From assembly GCA_036824045.1 (NCBI GenBank), contig DAITAZ010000046.1, forward strand, positions 1-27,680: DNA of 27,680 bases. The letters are read 5' to 3'. Origin of the DNA: DAITAZ01 sp036824045. GTDB lineage: Bacteria > Pseudomonadota > Gammaproteobacteria > Burkholderiales > Rhodocyclaceae. A program made the translations under genes and the position numbers. The notes below the pieces were generated by a model that did not search any database, was not told where the DNA came from, and saw only the letters and a program-made list of their open reading frames with translations. Shown one piece after another: positions 6,708-15,126 of this stretch. Within the stretch, counting starts at the first letter, position 1, and the number at the start of each line of letters is the position of its first letter.

Positions 6708-7638
6708 CCGGCTTTCCGGCCATCGTTACGAACTGCCCGCCGGGGTGCGCCCCGGCAGCCTGGAGGACCGGGCCCTGGGGGCCTACCTGGGGCTGGCCAT
6801 CGGCGATGCCCTGGGCGCGACGGTGGAATTCATGACGGCGCGGGAGATCGCCGCCCGCTATGGCGTGTTCCGCCAGATGGTGGGCGGTGGCTGGCTCAAG
6901 CTCTCCCCCGGCCAGGTGACCGACGACACCACCATGAGCCTGGCCCTGGGTGAGGCCATCATCGGCAGCCAGGGCTGGGACATGGGGGCGGTGGCCGAGG
7001 CCAACGTGCAGTGGCTGCGCAGCAAACCCGTGGACTGTGGCAACACCTGCCGCCGGGGCATCCGCCGCTACATGCTGGACGGCTCCCTGGCGGGGCCGGA
7101 GAACGACGGCGACGCCGGAAACGGCGCGGTGATGCGCAACCTGCCGGTGGTGCTCGCCACCCTGGGCAGCGAGGCGGACTTCGAGACCTGGTCCCTGGAG
7201 CAGGCCCATTTCACGCACCACAACGGACTCTCGGATGCCGCCACCCTCGCCGCCGGACGCATGGTGCGGCTGCTCCTGGCGGGGGGCACCCGGCCCGGGT
7301 GCCGGCCCATCGCCGATGCCCTGGTGGAGGCCCGGCCCGTGTTCCGCTTCCAGCCCTACCCGGGCCGGGCCAGCGGTTACGTGGTGGACACCATGCAGAC
7401 GGTGTTGCATTTCTTCTTTGCCGAGGCGGACTTTGAAGCCGCCGTGGTGGGGGCGGTGAACCGGGGGGATGACGCCGATACCACCGGCGCCCTGGTGGGC
7501 ATGCTGGCGGGGGCCCAGTGCGGCGCCAGCCGGTTGCCCCGCGCCTGGCTGGACCGGCTGGACCCGGCGGTCGCCCAGGCCGTGAGCCGCCAGACCCTGG
7601 CGCTGCTGGAACTGGGGAGGCGCCTGCATGCGGGTTGA
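6700..7638 (+). CDS. draG: ADP-ribosyl-[dinitrogen reductase] hydrolase DraG
   Basis: Removes ADP-ribose from NifH Arg and restores activity; a dinuclear Mn/Mg enzyme controlled by GlnK/GlnB and AmtB in other diazotrophs. It is 312 aa. Family motifs are intact: GAYLGLAIGDALGATVEF near the N-terminus, the metal motif VTDDTTMSLA, NGAVMRNLPV, FTHHNGLSDAATLAAG and the C-terminal metal motif NRGDDADTTGALVG. The start ATG 6700 lies inside the end of draT, and the stop overlaps the next gene by 11 nt, so draT, draG and the nitroreductase-like gene appear translationally coupled. No draB/glnB homologue is in the window. Confidence 0.95.
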   Translation: MLDRLSGHRYELPAGVRPGSLEDRALGAYLGLAIGDALGATVEFMTAREIAARYGVFRQMVGGGWLKLSPGQVTDDTTMSLALGEAIIGSQGWDMGAVAEANVQWLRSKPVDCGNTCRRGIRRYMLDGSLAGPENDGDAGNGAVMRNLPVVLATLGSEADFETWSLEQAHFTHHNGLSDAATLAAGRMVRLLLAGGTRPGCRPIADALVEARPVFRFQPYPGRASGYVVDTMQTVLHFFFAEADFEAAVVGAVNRGDDADTTGALVGMLAGAQCGASRLPRAWLDRLDPAVAQAVSRQTLALLELGRRLHAG

Positions 7639-9259
7639 GGGCGAGCCCCTGCCACCGGGCACGGCGCTGGAAACCGTGCTGGCCTACCACGCCCGCACCC
7701 GCCACCGGCTGGACCGCTACGCCCCCGGCCCCGAAACCCTGGACTGGGATGCCCAGCCCGACCCGTTCCGCCGCTTCGCCGGGGCGCCCCTGCACCCCCT
7801 GCCACTGGCCGCCGCCCGGTATCGGCTGCCCTGGGCACGGCTCGCCGGTGGCGGCGATGTCCCCGCCCAACCCCTGGGCCGGGCCACGGTGGGGGCGCTC
7901 CTGGAACTCTCCTTTGCCCTGGCCGCCTGGAAACAGTTCGGGCCGGACCGCTGGGCCCTGCGCTGCGCGCCTTCCAGCGGCAACCTGCACCCCACCGAGG
8001 CCTACCTCGTCACCCGCGCCGTCCCCGGGCTGGCGGATGGCCTCTACCACTACGCTCCCCGGGAACATGCCCTGGAGCACCGCTGTCAGGTGCCCGCCGC
8101 CACGGGCGAGGCGCGCCTGTACCTGGGCCTGAGTGCCATCCACTGGCGGGAGGCGTGGAAGTATGGCGAGCGGGCCTTCCGCTACTGCCAGCTCGATCTG
8201 GGCCACGCCCTGGGGGCCCTGCGTTACGCCGCCGCGGTGCTGGGCTGGCGTCTGCGGCTGGTGACCGAACTGGACGGCCCCGGCGTTGCCCGCCGCCTGG
8301 GCCTGGACCGGGCGGGGGATTTCGCCGGGGCGGAAGGCGAGGACGCGGACTGGCTGGTGGAGATCCTGCCCGGCGCTGCCGCCACCTCCGCCCTGCCACC
8401 CCCCGTGTGGCCGGCGGACGCCTGCTGGCTGGGCCGGGCCAACCGGCTGGACCCCCGGCCTCTGTACCATTGGCCCGCCATCGGGCAGGTGGCGGCTGCC
8501 ACCGTGCCCCAGGCGGGGCCGCCCCTGTTCGCCCCGGCCCCGCCGGCCAGCGGCGCCGCCGTGCCCTCCAGCGCCCAGGCCGACGCGGTGGCGCTGATCC
8601 GCAACCGGCGCAGCGCCCAGCGCTTTGACAAGCTGGCCACCGTCGATGCCGCCGTGTTCTACCGCCTGGCTGCCGCCCTCCTGCCGGCCGCCGGCCTGCC
8701 CTGGGACGTCTGGCCCTGGGCGCCCCGGGTGCATCCGGTCTTCTTCATCCATCGGGTGGACGGGCTCGCGCCCGGCGTCTACGCCCTGCCGCGCACGCCG
8801 GAAGGGGAGGCCACCCTGCGCCGCGCGCTGCAGGTGCAGCTGGCGGCCTGCTCCCCGGAAGGCTGCCCGCCGGCCCTGCCCCTGCGCTTGCTGGCGGAGG
8901 GCGTGACGGCGGGGCTGCTGCGCAAGATCTGCTGCCATCAGGCCCTGGCGTCCGACTGCATGTTCGGCGTCGCCCTGCTGGCGGAATACCAGGCTCCCCT
9001 GGAAGCCGCTCCCTGGCATTACCGCCTGCTGCACCAGGAAGCCGGGCTGCTGGGCCATGCGCTGTACCTGGAGGCCGAAGCCGCGGGCCTGCGCGGCACC
9101 GGCATCGGCTGCTATTTCGATGAGCACGCCCACGGCCTGCTGGGGGTGGGCGACAGCCGCCTGCAGGTGCTCTACCACTTCACTGTCGGGCTGCCGCTGA
9201 CGGACGCCCGCATCACCAGCGAGCCGGCCTACGCCGGCCGCCCATCCGTCCCGGAGTGA
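7628..9259 (+). CDS. Tandem SagB/ThcOx-type nitroreductase-family protein
   Basis: 543-aa protein made of two SagB-like (nitroreductase fold, FMN-type) halves. Half one, about residues 20-270, contains the SagB signature PSSGNLHPTEAY near residue 117 and a GLYHYAPREH strand. Half two, about 320-540, starts with an FMN-contact RNRRSAQRFD motif, then has LAPGVYALPR and ends in GLRGTGIGCYFDEHAHGLLG. SagB-type enzymes dehydrogenate azoline heterocycles in peptide biosynthesis, but no precursor peptide or YcaO cyclase is nearby, so peptide modification is not supported. Placement directly behind draG (11-nt overlap) and 4 nt before the rhodanese gene argues for a nif-linked redox role. The true substrate is unknown. 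Confidence 0.8.
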   Translation: MRVEGEPLPPGTALETVLAYHARTRHRLDRYAPGPETLDWDAQPDPFRRFAGAPLHPLPLAAARYRLPWARLAGGGDVPAQPLGRATVGALLELSFALAAWKQFGPDRWALRCAPSSGNLHPTEAYLVTRAVPGLADGLYHYAPREHALEHRCQVPAATGEARLYLGLSAIHWREAWKYGERAFRYCQLDLGHALGALRYAAAVLGWRLRLVTELDGPGVARRLGLDRAGDFAGAEGEDADWLVEILPGAAATSALPPPVWPADACWLGRANRLDPRPLYHWPAIGQVAAATVPQAGPPLFAPAPPASGAAVPSSAQADAVALIRNRRSAQRFDKLATVDAAVFYRLAAALLPAAGLPWDVWPWAPRVHPVFFIHRVDGLAPGVYALPRTPEGEATLRRALQVQLAACSPEGCPPALPLRLLAEGVTAGLLRKICCHQALASDCMFGVALLAEYQAPLEAAPWHYRLLHQEAGLLGHALYLEAEAAGLRGTGIGCYFDEHAHGLLGVGDSRLQVLYHFTVGLPLTDARITSEPAYAGRPSVPE

Positions 9260-9263
9260 AACC

Positions 9264-10052
9264 ATGCCCCGTCACCGCGACTACACCCGTCTCGCCGCCG
9301 AACAGGCCGCCAGCCTCGCCGCCCGTCCGGATCTGACCATTTTCGATGCCCGCGATGCCGTGGCCTATGCCCGGGGGCATCTGGCCGGCGCCCGCCCGCT
9401 CGACGGCAGCAACTACGAGCGGATCCTGCTGGCCGAGCCCAGGAGCCGCCCGGTGCTGATCTACTGCTACCACGGCAACGCCAGCCGCACCTATGCCCAG
9501 ATGTTCGTGGACTTCGGCTTCGAGGAGGTCTACGACCTCATCGGCGGCTACGCGGCCTGGGAATCCTGGCTCGCCGCCCAGGGCCAGGCGGGCGGCAGCC
9601 CTTTCAGCCCGGCGCTGCGGGACTGGCTGCAAGCCGAGGGCTTCGACCCGGCCGCGGCCGACCCGCGCATCGCCAACCGGGCGACGCCGCTCATGCACGC
9701 CTGCCGCCTGGGGCGTGCCGACCTGGTGGCGGCCCTGCTGGCCGCCCGGGTGCCCCTGGACGCCTGCAACGGGGACGGCAACAACGCCTTGTGGGTGGCC
9801 TGCGTGCAGGGCGACAGCGCCCTGGTGCAACGTCTCATCGACGCCGGCGTGCCCGTCAACCGGCAGAACGACAATGGCGCCACCTGCCTCATGTACGCCG
9901 CTTCCGCCGGCAAGGCGGGGCTGGTGGCCACCCTGCTGGCCGCCGGGGCGGACCCGGAGTTGCGCTCCCTGGACGATTATTCCGCCCTGGACATGGCCGC
10001 CACCCTGGAATGCCTGCGCCTGCTGCGCCCCGCCCGGCGCCGCGCTGCCTGA
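9264..10052 (+). CDS. GlpE-like rhodanese fused to ankyrin repeats
   Basis: 262 aa, no signal peptide. Residues about 8-112 form a rhodanese domain with active-site Cys68 in the loop CYHGNASR, very like the GlpE thiosulfate sulfurtransferase loop (CYHGNSSK). The strand TIFDARDAVAYARGHLAGA and the end YDLIGGYAAWESW are also typical. Residues about 133-255 hold three to four ankyrin repeats (TPLMHACRLGRADLVAALL; NALWVACVQGDSALVQRLI; TCLMYAASAGKAGLVATLL). A rhodanese could carry persulfide sulfur, which fits Fe-S or cofactor assembly in a nif setting, while the ankyrins would bind a partner. Both points are inference. It begins 4 nt after the nitroreductase gene. Confidence 0.88.
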   Translation: MPRHRDYTRLAAEQAASLAARPDLTIFDARDAVAYARGHLAGARPLDGSNYERILLAEPRSRPVLIYCYHGNASRTYAQMFVDFGFEEVYDLIGGYAAWESWLAAQGQAGGSPFSPALRDWLQAEGFDPAAADPRIANRATPLMHACRLGRADLVAALLAARVPLDACNGDGNNALWVACVQGDSALVQRLIDAGVPVNRQNDNGATCLMYAASAGKAGLVATLLAAGADPELRSLDDYSALDMAATLECLRLLRPARRRAA

Positions 10053-10083
10053 GACCTGAATCGCCTGCTGGAGACCCGACCCC

Positions 10084-10530
10084 ATGGCCTATGTGATCTT
10101 TTTCGAGAAGCCCGGCTGCGGCAACAACAGCCGGCAAAAAGCCTGGCTGGCCGCCGCCGGCCACCAGGTGGACGCCCGCAACCTGCTCGCCGAGCCGTGG
10201 ACCGCGGATACCCTGCGTCCCTTCTTCGGCCAGCAGCCGGTGGCCCAGTGGTTCAACCGGGCCGCGCCCCGGGTGAAAAGCGGCGAGGTGGTGCCCGAGG
10301 CCTTGGGCGAGGCGGAGGCCCTGGCCATGATGCTGGCCGAGCCCCTGCTGATCCGTCGCCCGCTCATGGAGGCGGCGGGTCAGCGCGTGGCTGGTTTCGA
10401 CCCGGAGGCGGTGGACGCCTGGCTCGGGCTCCATCCGGCCACCGTGGCCCGGCTGGCGGGCCAGAATGCGGAAGCCTGCCTGCATCCGGAGGCGGCACCC
10501 GGCGCAAAACCCTGCCCGGACCCGGCCTGA
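10084..10530 (+). CDS. ArsC-like nitrogenase-associated protein (NifO family)
   Basis: 148 aa, thioredoxin-fold ArsC/Spx-type protein. The N-terminus MAYVIFFEKPGCGNNSRQK has the single Cys12 and the NN.RQ signature of the nitrogenase-associated (NifO-like) branch rather than arsenate reductases, which carry C-x5-R. A conserved RVKSGEVVPE-to-LLIRRPLME segment matches the ArsC fold. In Azotobacter vinelandii NifO has been linked to nitrate sensitivity of nitrogen fixation; the biochemical role is unclear. It is the last gene of the haemoglobin-draTG cluster, 31 nt after the rhodanese-ankyrin gene. The Cys-rich tail beyond residue 130 is probably flexible. No clear terminator follows. Confidence 0.85.
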   Translation: MAYVIFFEKPGCGNNSRQKAWLAAAGHQVDARNLLAEPWTADTLRPFFGQQPVAQWFNRAAPRVKSGEVVPEALGEAEALAMMLAEPLLIRRPLMEAAGQRVAGFDPEAVDAWLGLHPATVARLAGQNAEACLHPEAAPGAKPCPDPA

Positions 10531-10634
10531 GCGGCGCAAACACTGCCTTGTTGCCCGCTCAGCGCCCGGCCGGGATGGCATAGAATGACTGTTCCCCCGC
10601 ATTCCGCCGGCCCCCATGCCCGGGCCGCTTCCGC

Positions 10635-11954
10635 ATGGACGTTGTACTGATTCTGTTGCTGATCCTGCTCAATGGTGTGTTCGCCCTGTCCGAAATGGCG
10701 GTGGTCTCGGCCCGCAAGGCCCGGCTGCAGAACATGGAGGACGAAGGCAGCAGCGGCGCCGCCGCTGCGCTGGCCCTGCAACATGAGCCCTCCGCCTTCC
10801 TCTCCACCATCCAGGTGGGCATTACCACCGTCGGCATTCTCAGCGGCGCGGTGGGCGAGGCCGCCATCGCCGATCCGCTGTCCGCTTGGCTGAGCGCCTT
10901 TCCGCCGCTGGCGGACTACGCCCAGGGCATCGCACTGACGGTGACGGTGGTGTTGCTGACCTACTTCTCGGTGGTGGTGGGGGAACTGGTGCCCAAGCGC
11001 CTGGCCCTGCTGGCGCCGGAGCGGCTGGCCGCCTTTGTCGCCCGGCCCATGCAGGGGCTGGCGCGGCTGGGGCATCCGCTGGTGGTGTTGCTCTCCGGCT
11101 CCTGCGACCTGATCCTGCGGCTGGTGGGCGCCCGCCGCTCGGTGGAACCACCGGTCACGGACGACGAGATCAAGGTGCTGATGGAACAGGGCGCCGAGGC
11201 CGGCGTGTTCCACGAAGCGGAGCAGGCCATCGTCTCCAACGTGCTGCGCCTGGACGAACTGCAGATCGGCGCCATCATGACGCCGCGCAAGGACATCAGC
11301 CTGCTGGACCTGGAGGAGCCGGATGCGGCGCTCCACGACATCGTGGCCGCCACGCCCCACACCCGGCTGGTGGTGTGCCGGGGCGGTGCGGACCAGGTGG
11401 TGGGGGTGGTGGAGAGTACGGCCCTGCTGCGCCAGGGGCTGGCCGGGCAGGCGATCAGCGCTGCGAGCATCGAGCAGGCCATGGTGCCCCCGGCCTATCT
11501 GCCGGAATCGGTGAGCGCCACCCATCTGCTGGAGCACTTCCGCCGCAGCCGGGGCAAGTTCGCCCTGGTGGTGGACGAGTACGGCGAACTGCAGGGGCTG
11601 GTGACCCTGACCGACGTGCTTACCGCCATCGTCGGCGAGATGGAACTGCCCGCCACCCTCGAGGAGCAGGACATGGTGCGCCGGGACGACGGCTCCTGGC
11701 TGGTGGATGGCGCCATCCCCATGGAGCGGCTCAAGGCCCGACTGGGCCTGGATGAGGATCTGCCGGGCGAGGCGGAGCGCAGCTTCCACACCCTGGGCGG
11801 CTTCGTCATGCATGTGTTGGGGCGGGTGCCGGTACCCGCCGACCATTTCCACCAGTCCGGCTTCCGCTTCGAGGTGATGGACATGGACCGCAACCGGGTG
11901 GACAAGGTCCTCGTCCAGCTCGAGACGCCGCCGCTGACCGAGGCCCCCGACTAG
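10635..11954 (+). CDS. CNNM/CorC-type membrane protein (DUF21-CBS-CorC_HlyC)
   Basis: 439-aa inner-membrane protein of the so-called haemolysin family, now usually viewed as Mg2+ (or Co2+) transport or efflux proteins. The N-terminal DUF21 domain (about 1-190) starts with the hydrophobic VVLILLLILLNGVFALSEMA and holds further membrane segments (GIALTVTVVLLTYFSVVVGE; PLVVLLSGSCDLILRLVG). A CBS pair spans about 205-335 (MTPRKDISLLDLEEPD; KFALVVDEYGELQGLVTLTD), and a CorC_HlyC domain ends the protein (GSWLVDGAIPMERL). The ATG at 10635 follows a 104-nt spacer with no strong ribosome site. The stop TAG shares the tetranucleotide CTAG with the stop of the convergent LysR gene. Confidence 0.9.
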   Translation: MDVVLILLLILLNGVFALSEMAVVSARKARLQNMEDEGSSGAAAALALQHEPSAFLSTIQVGITTVGILSGAVGEAAIADPLSAWLSAFPPLADYAQGIALTVTVVLLTYFSVVVGELVPKRLALLAPERLAAFVARPMQGLARLGHPLVVLLSGSCDLILRLVGARRSVEPPVTDDEIKVLMEQGAEAGVFHEAEQAIVSNVLRLDELQIGAIMTPRKDISLLDLEEPDAALHDIVAATPHTRLVVCRGGADQVVGVVESTALLRQGLAGQAISAASIEQAMVPPAYLPESVSATHLLEHFRRSRGKFALVVDEYGELQGLVTLTDVLTAIVGEMELPATLEEQDMVRRDDGSWLVDGAIPMERLKARLGLDEDLPGEAERSFHTLGGFVMHVLGRVPVPADHFHQSGFRFEVMDMDRNRVDKVLVQLETPPLTEAPD

Positions 11955-12868
11955 ACCCGGGCGGCGGGAGTGGCCGTGCCCGGCTGGTATTCCGGCAGCC
12001 GCGCCAGTTCTTCCTTGAGGCTATCCACCAGCAGGCGGACCTTGGGCGAGAGGTGGCGTTGCTGCGGATACACGGCCCATACGGCGGTATGGGCCGGCTG
12101 GAAGCGGGGGAGCAGTGCCGCCAGCGCACCCCGCTGCAGGTGTTCGACCACGTAGTAGTCCGGCAACTGGCACAGGCCGAAGCCGCGCAGGGTGGCATCG
12201 AGCACCGCTGGTCCGCTGTTGCAGCGCCAGTTGCCCTGTACCCGCTGCAGGTGTTCCTTGCCGTCCACCTGGAACACCCAGGTGTCCGAGGTGCCGACCA
12301 GGCAGTTGTGCCGGGCCAGGTCGGCCAGGTTTTCGGGCTGGCCGTGGGCGGCCAGGTAGGCGGGGGCGGCGCACAGGTACATCTCCCGCGGGGCGATGCG
12401 GGTGGCCACCAGCCGCGAATCGGTGAGCCGGCCCAGGCGGATGGCCAGGTCGAAGCCGTCGTGCACGATGTCCAGCGTGCGGTTGGTCAGTTCCAGTTCC
12501 ACCCGCAGCTGTGGGTGCTGGGCCACGAAACGGTTCACGATGGGCACGATGTAGCGTTCGCCGTAGGCCACAGCGCTGGTGATGCGCAGCAACCCCTTGG
12601 GCGAACCCCCCAGATCCTGCACCGCGCGGGTGGCCTCGTCGTGGGCTTCCTGCAGGCGCAGGCAGTGCTGGAGAAAGGTCTGCCCGGTCTCGGTGAGGCT
12701 CACCTGGCGGGTGCTGCGGTAGAACAGGCGCGTCTGCAGGCGCTCCTCCAGCCGTGCGATCTGGCGGCTGATGTGGCTGGCCGAAACGCCCAGCCGGCTG
12801 GCGGCGGTGGCGAAGCGGCCGGTTTCGGCCACGGCGACAAAGGCTTCCAGGCCTTCCCAACGGTCCAT
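11951..12868 (-). CDS. LysR-family transcriptional regulator
   Basis: 305 aa. The winged helix-turn-helix is at residues 1-60 (FVAVAETGRFATAASRLGVS, then ASHISRQIARLEERL), followed by the periplasmic-binding-protein-like effector domain (GLLRITSAVAYGERYIVP; DLAIRLGRLTDSRLVATRI). It resembles the PA4203/CrgA-type subgroup. The ATG at 12866-12868 was chosen because upstream codons lack LysR homology. It is divergent from the class III alcohol dehydrogenase gene with 126 nt between them, the normal layout for a LysR protein acting on its neighbour. Control of formaldehyde detoxification is therefore likely, but the effector is unknown. Confidence 0.93.
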   Translation of the reverse strand: MDRWEGLEAFVAVAETGRFATAASRLGVSASHISRQIARLEERLQTRLFYRSTRQVSLTETGQTFLQHCLRLQEAHDEATRAVQDLGGSPKGLLRITSAVAYGERYIVPIVNRFVAQHPQLRVELELTNRTLDIVHDGFDLAIRLGRLTDSRLVATRIAPREMYLCAAPAYLAAHGQPENLADLARHNCLVGTSDTWVFQVDGKEHLQRVQGNWRCNSGPAVLDATLRGFGLCQLPDYYVVEHLQRGALAALLPRFQPAHTAVWAVYPQQRHLSPKVRLLVDSLKEELARLPEYQPGTATPAARV

Positions 12869-12994
12869 GTTGTGTCCTGTGTTGTTGTTTCCTGGCAATA
12901 ATGTTTTGTTGCGGGCTGGATTATGCCCACACGGCTCGTCACCTACACTGTCCGGGACCACCAACCAGACACCCGGATCGAGGAGGGCGGAGCA
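12869..12994. promoter_or_regulatory. Divergent LysR-adhC intergenic region
   Basis: 126 nt expected to hold both promoters and the LysR site. The only dyad seen is ATAAT (12898-12902) with ATTAT (12920-12924), flanking a GC-rich core. Several T-N11-A arrangements exist but none is distinctive. A clear GGAGGG (12982-12987) precedes the alcohol dehydrogenase ATG. Confidence 0.4.
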
Positions 12995-14113
12995 ATGATC
13001 AGATCCCGCGCAGCCGTTGCCTGGGCCGCCAAGGCCCCGCTGGAGATCACCGAAGTGGACGTGGCCCCGCCCAAGGCGGGCGAGGTGCTGGTCCGCATCG
13101 TTGCCACCGGCGTTTGCCACACCGACGCCTTCACCCTTTCCGGCGCCGACCCGGAGGGCCTGTTCCCGGCCATTCTCGGCCACGAGGGCGGGGGCATCGT
13201 CGAGGCCGTGGGCGAGGGCGTGACCTCGGTCGCGGTGGGCGACCACGTGATCCCGCTCTACACGCCGGAATGCGGCCAATGCAAATTCTGCCGCTCCGGC
13301 AAGACCAACCTCTGCCAGGCCATCCGCGCCACCCAGGGCAAAGGGCTGATGCCCGATGGCACCAGCCGCTTCAGCCGGGACGGCAAGCCCATCTTCCACT
13401 ACATGGGCACCTCCACGTTCAGCGAATACACCGTGCTGCCCGAGATCTCGGTGGCCCGGATCAGCAAGGCGGCCCCGCTGGAGAAGGTATGCCTGCTCGG
13501 CTGCGGCGTCACCACCGGCATCGGCGCGGTGATGAACACCGCCAAGGTGGAGCCGGGCGCGACCGTGGCCGTCTTCGGGCTGGGTGGCATCGGGCTCTCC
13601 GCGATCATCGGCGCCACCATGGCCCGGGCGGAACGGATTATCGGCGTGGACGTGAACCCGGGCAAGTTTGAAATCGCCCGCCAGCTGGGCGCTACCGACT
13701 GCATCAACCCGATGGACTATGATCGCCCGATCCAGGAGGTCATCGTCGAGCTGACGGATGGCGGCGTCGATTACTCCTTCGAGTGCATCGGCAACGTCAA
13801 GGTGATGCGCTCCGCCCTCGAATGTTGTCACAAGGGCTGGGGCGAATCGGTGATCATCGGTGTGGCTGGCGCGGGCGAGGAAATCTCCACCCGGCCGTTC
13901 CAGCTCGTCACCGGCCGGGTGTGGCGCGGCTCCGCCTTCGGCGGCGTGCGCGGTCGCACCGAACTGCCGGGCTACGTGGAGCGGGCCATGAAAGGGGAAA
14001 TCCCGCTCGACACCTTCATCACCCACACCATGCCCCTGGAAGAGATCAACACCGCCTTTGACCTCATGCACGAGGGCAAGAGCATCCGCTCCGTGGTGCA
14101 CTTCCGGCCATGA
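12995..14113 (+). CDS. adhC: S-(hydroxymethyl)glutathione dehydrogenase / class III alcohol dehydrogenase
   Basis: Oxidises the spontaneous formaldehyde-glutathione adduct to S-formylglutathione with NAD+; class III ADHs also reduce S-nitrosoglutathione. It is 372 aa, the family length. The catalytic zinc motif is GVCHTDAFTLSG with GHEGGGIVE, the four structural-zinc cysteines are in CGQCKFCRSGKTNLC, and the Rossmann motif is VFGLGGIGLSAI. The C-terminal GGVRGRTELPGYVERAMKG is typical of FrmA/AdhC. The ATG at 12995 follows GGAGGG by 7 nt. It overlaps or abuts the hydrolase gene (ATGA junction at 14110-14113), and together they complete glutathione-dependent formaldehyde oxidation to formate. 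Confidence 0.96.
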   Translation: MIRSRAAVAWAAKAPLEITEVDVAPPKAGEVLVRIVATGVCHTDAFTLSGADPEGLFPAILGHEGGGIVEAVGEGVTSVAVGDHVIPLYTPECGQCKFCRSGKTNLCQAIRATQGKGLMPDGTSRFSRDGKPIFHYMGTSTFSEYTVLPEISVARISKAAPLEKVCLLGCGVTTGIGAVMNTAKVEPGATVAVFGLGGIGLSAIIGATMARAERIIGVDVNPGKFEIARQLGATDCINPMDYDRPIQEVIVELTDGGVDYSFECIGNVKVMRSALECCHKGWGESVIIGVAGAGEEISTRPFQLVTGRVWRGSAFGGVRGRTELPGYVERAMKGEIPLDTFITHTMPLEEINTAFDLMHEGKSIRSVVHFRP

Positions 14114-14127
14114 GGGGCGGCGGGCTG

Positions 14128-14982
14128 ATGGCGGACCCCCGCGCCCTGAACCCCTTGGCCAGCAACCGGGCGTTCGGCGGCTGGCACTGGCGCTTCCGCC
14201 ACCAGTCCGAGGCGCTGGATTGCACCATGGTGTTTTCCATCTACCTGCCGCCCCAGGCGGAGCGGCAACCGGTGCCCGTGCTCTACTGGCTCTCGGGCCT
14301 CACCTGCACCGACGAGAACTTCATGCAGAAGGCCGGCGCCCAGCGCCTGGCGGCGGAACTGGGCGTCGCCATCGTGGCCCCGGACACCAGCCCCCGCGGC
14401 TCAGAAGTGCCGGACGACCCGGACGGCGCCTGGGATTTCGGCCTGGGCGCCGGCTTCTACCTCAACGCCACCGAAATGCCCTGGCGCACCCACTACCAGA
14501 TGCACGACTACGTGGTGCACGAGCTGCCGGCGCTGATCGAAGCCAACTTTCCCGTCACCCGGGCGCGGGGCATCAGCGGCCATTCCATGGGCGGGCACGG
14601 CGCCCTGGTGTGCGCCCTGCGCAACCCCGGGCGCTACCGGTCGGTCTCCGCCTTCGCGCCCATCTGTCACCCCATGGACTGCCCCTGGGGGCAAAAAGCC
14701 CTTTCCCGCTACCTGGGGCCGGACCGTTCCAACTGGAACCGCTGGGACGCCTGCGCCCTCATGGCCGGCGCCAGCGAGCGGCTCCCGCTGCTGGTGGACC
14801 AGGGCGAATCCGACGACTTCCTCGCCACCCAGCTCAAGCCCGAGGCCCTGGAGCAAGCCGCCCGCGCCGCCGGCCACCCCCTCAGCCTGCGCCGCCGCCC
14901 CGGCTACGACCACAGCTACTACTTCATCGCCAGCTTCATCGACGAACACCTCCGCCACCACGCCGCGGCACTGCTTGCCTGA
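14128..14982 (+). CDS. fghA: S-formylglutathione hydrolase
   Basis: Serine esterase (esterase D family) that hydrolyses S-formylglutathione to formate and glutathione. It is 284 aa. The nucleophile elbow is GHSMGGHGAL, with the acid in DQGESDDF and the catalytic His in GYDHSYYF. FGGWHWRFRHQS and YWLSGLTCTDENFM are family hallmarks. I chose ATG 14128 because GAGGGG lies 10 nt before it; ATG 14110, which overlaps the dehydrogenase stop (ATGA), would add six residues and is possible. It is followed within 10 nt by a rho-independent terminator. Confidence 0.95.
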   Translation: MADPRALNPLASNRAFGGWHWRFRHQSEALDCTMVFSIYLPPQAERQPVPVLYWLSGLTCTDENFMQKAGAQRLAAELGVAIVAPDTSPRGSEVPDDPDGAWDFGLGAGFYLNATEMPWRTHYQMHDYVVHELPALIEANFPVTRARGISGHSMGGHGALVCALRNPGRYRSVSAFAPICHPMDCPWGQKALSRYLGPDRSNWNRWDACALMAGASERLPLLVDQGESDDFLATQLKPEALEQAARAAGHPLSLRRRPGYDHSYYFIASFIDEHLRHHAAALLA

Positions 14983-14990
14983 CGTCCTTG

Positions 14991-15025
14991 GGCGGGGCCG
15001 CGTGCGCGGTCCCGCCGTTCTTTTT
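14991..15025 (+). terminator. Rho-independent terminator after adhC-fghA
   Basis: GGCGGGGCCG (14991-15000) pairs with CGGTCCCGCC (15007-15016) with one G-T pair and a 6-nt loop, followed by GTTCTTTTT. It sits directly after the hydrolase stop, so it ends the formaldehyde operon. Confidence 0.85.
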
Positions 15026-15126
15026 GCTGCGATCGATGCATGGCCCGGGCGCCTCCCACCCCTTGCACCCATCCGGCCCGCGGATGACACTGGTGCACAC
15101 AAACCATAACGACAGGATGTACCCCA

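Noticed and set aside
7628..9259. Azole-modified peptide (thiopeptide/streptolysin-like) biosynthesis locus
   Set aside because: Although the protein is SagB-like, no YcaO cyclase, precursor peptide, protease or exporter is present within the neighbouring genes.
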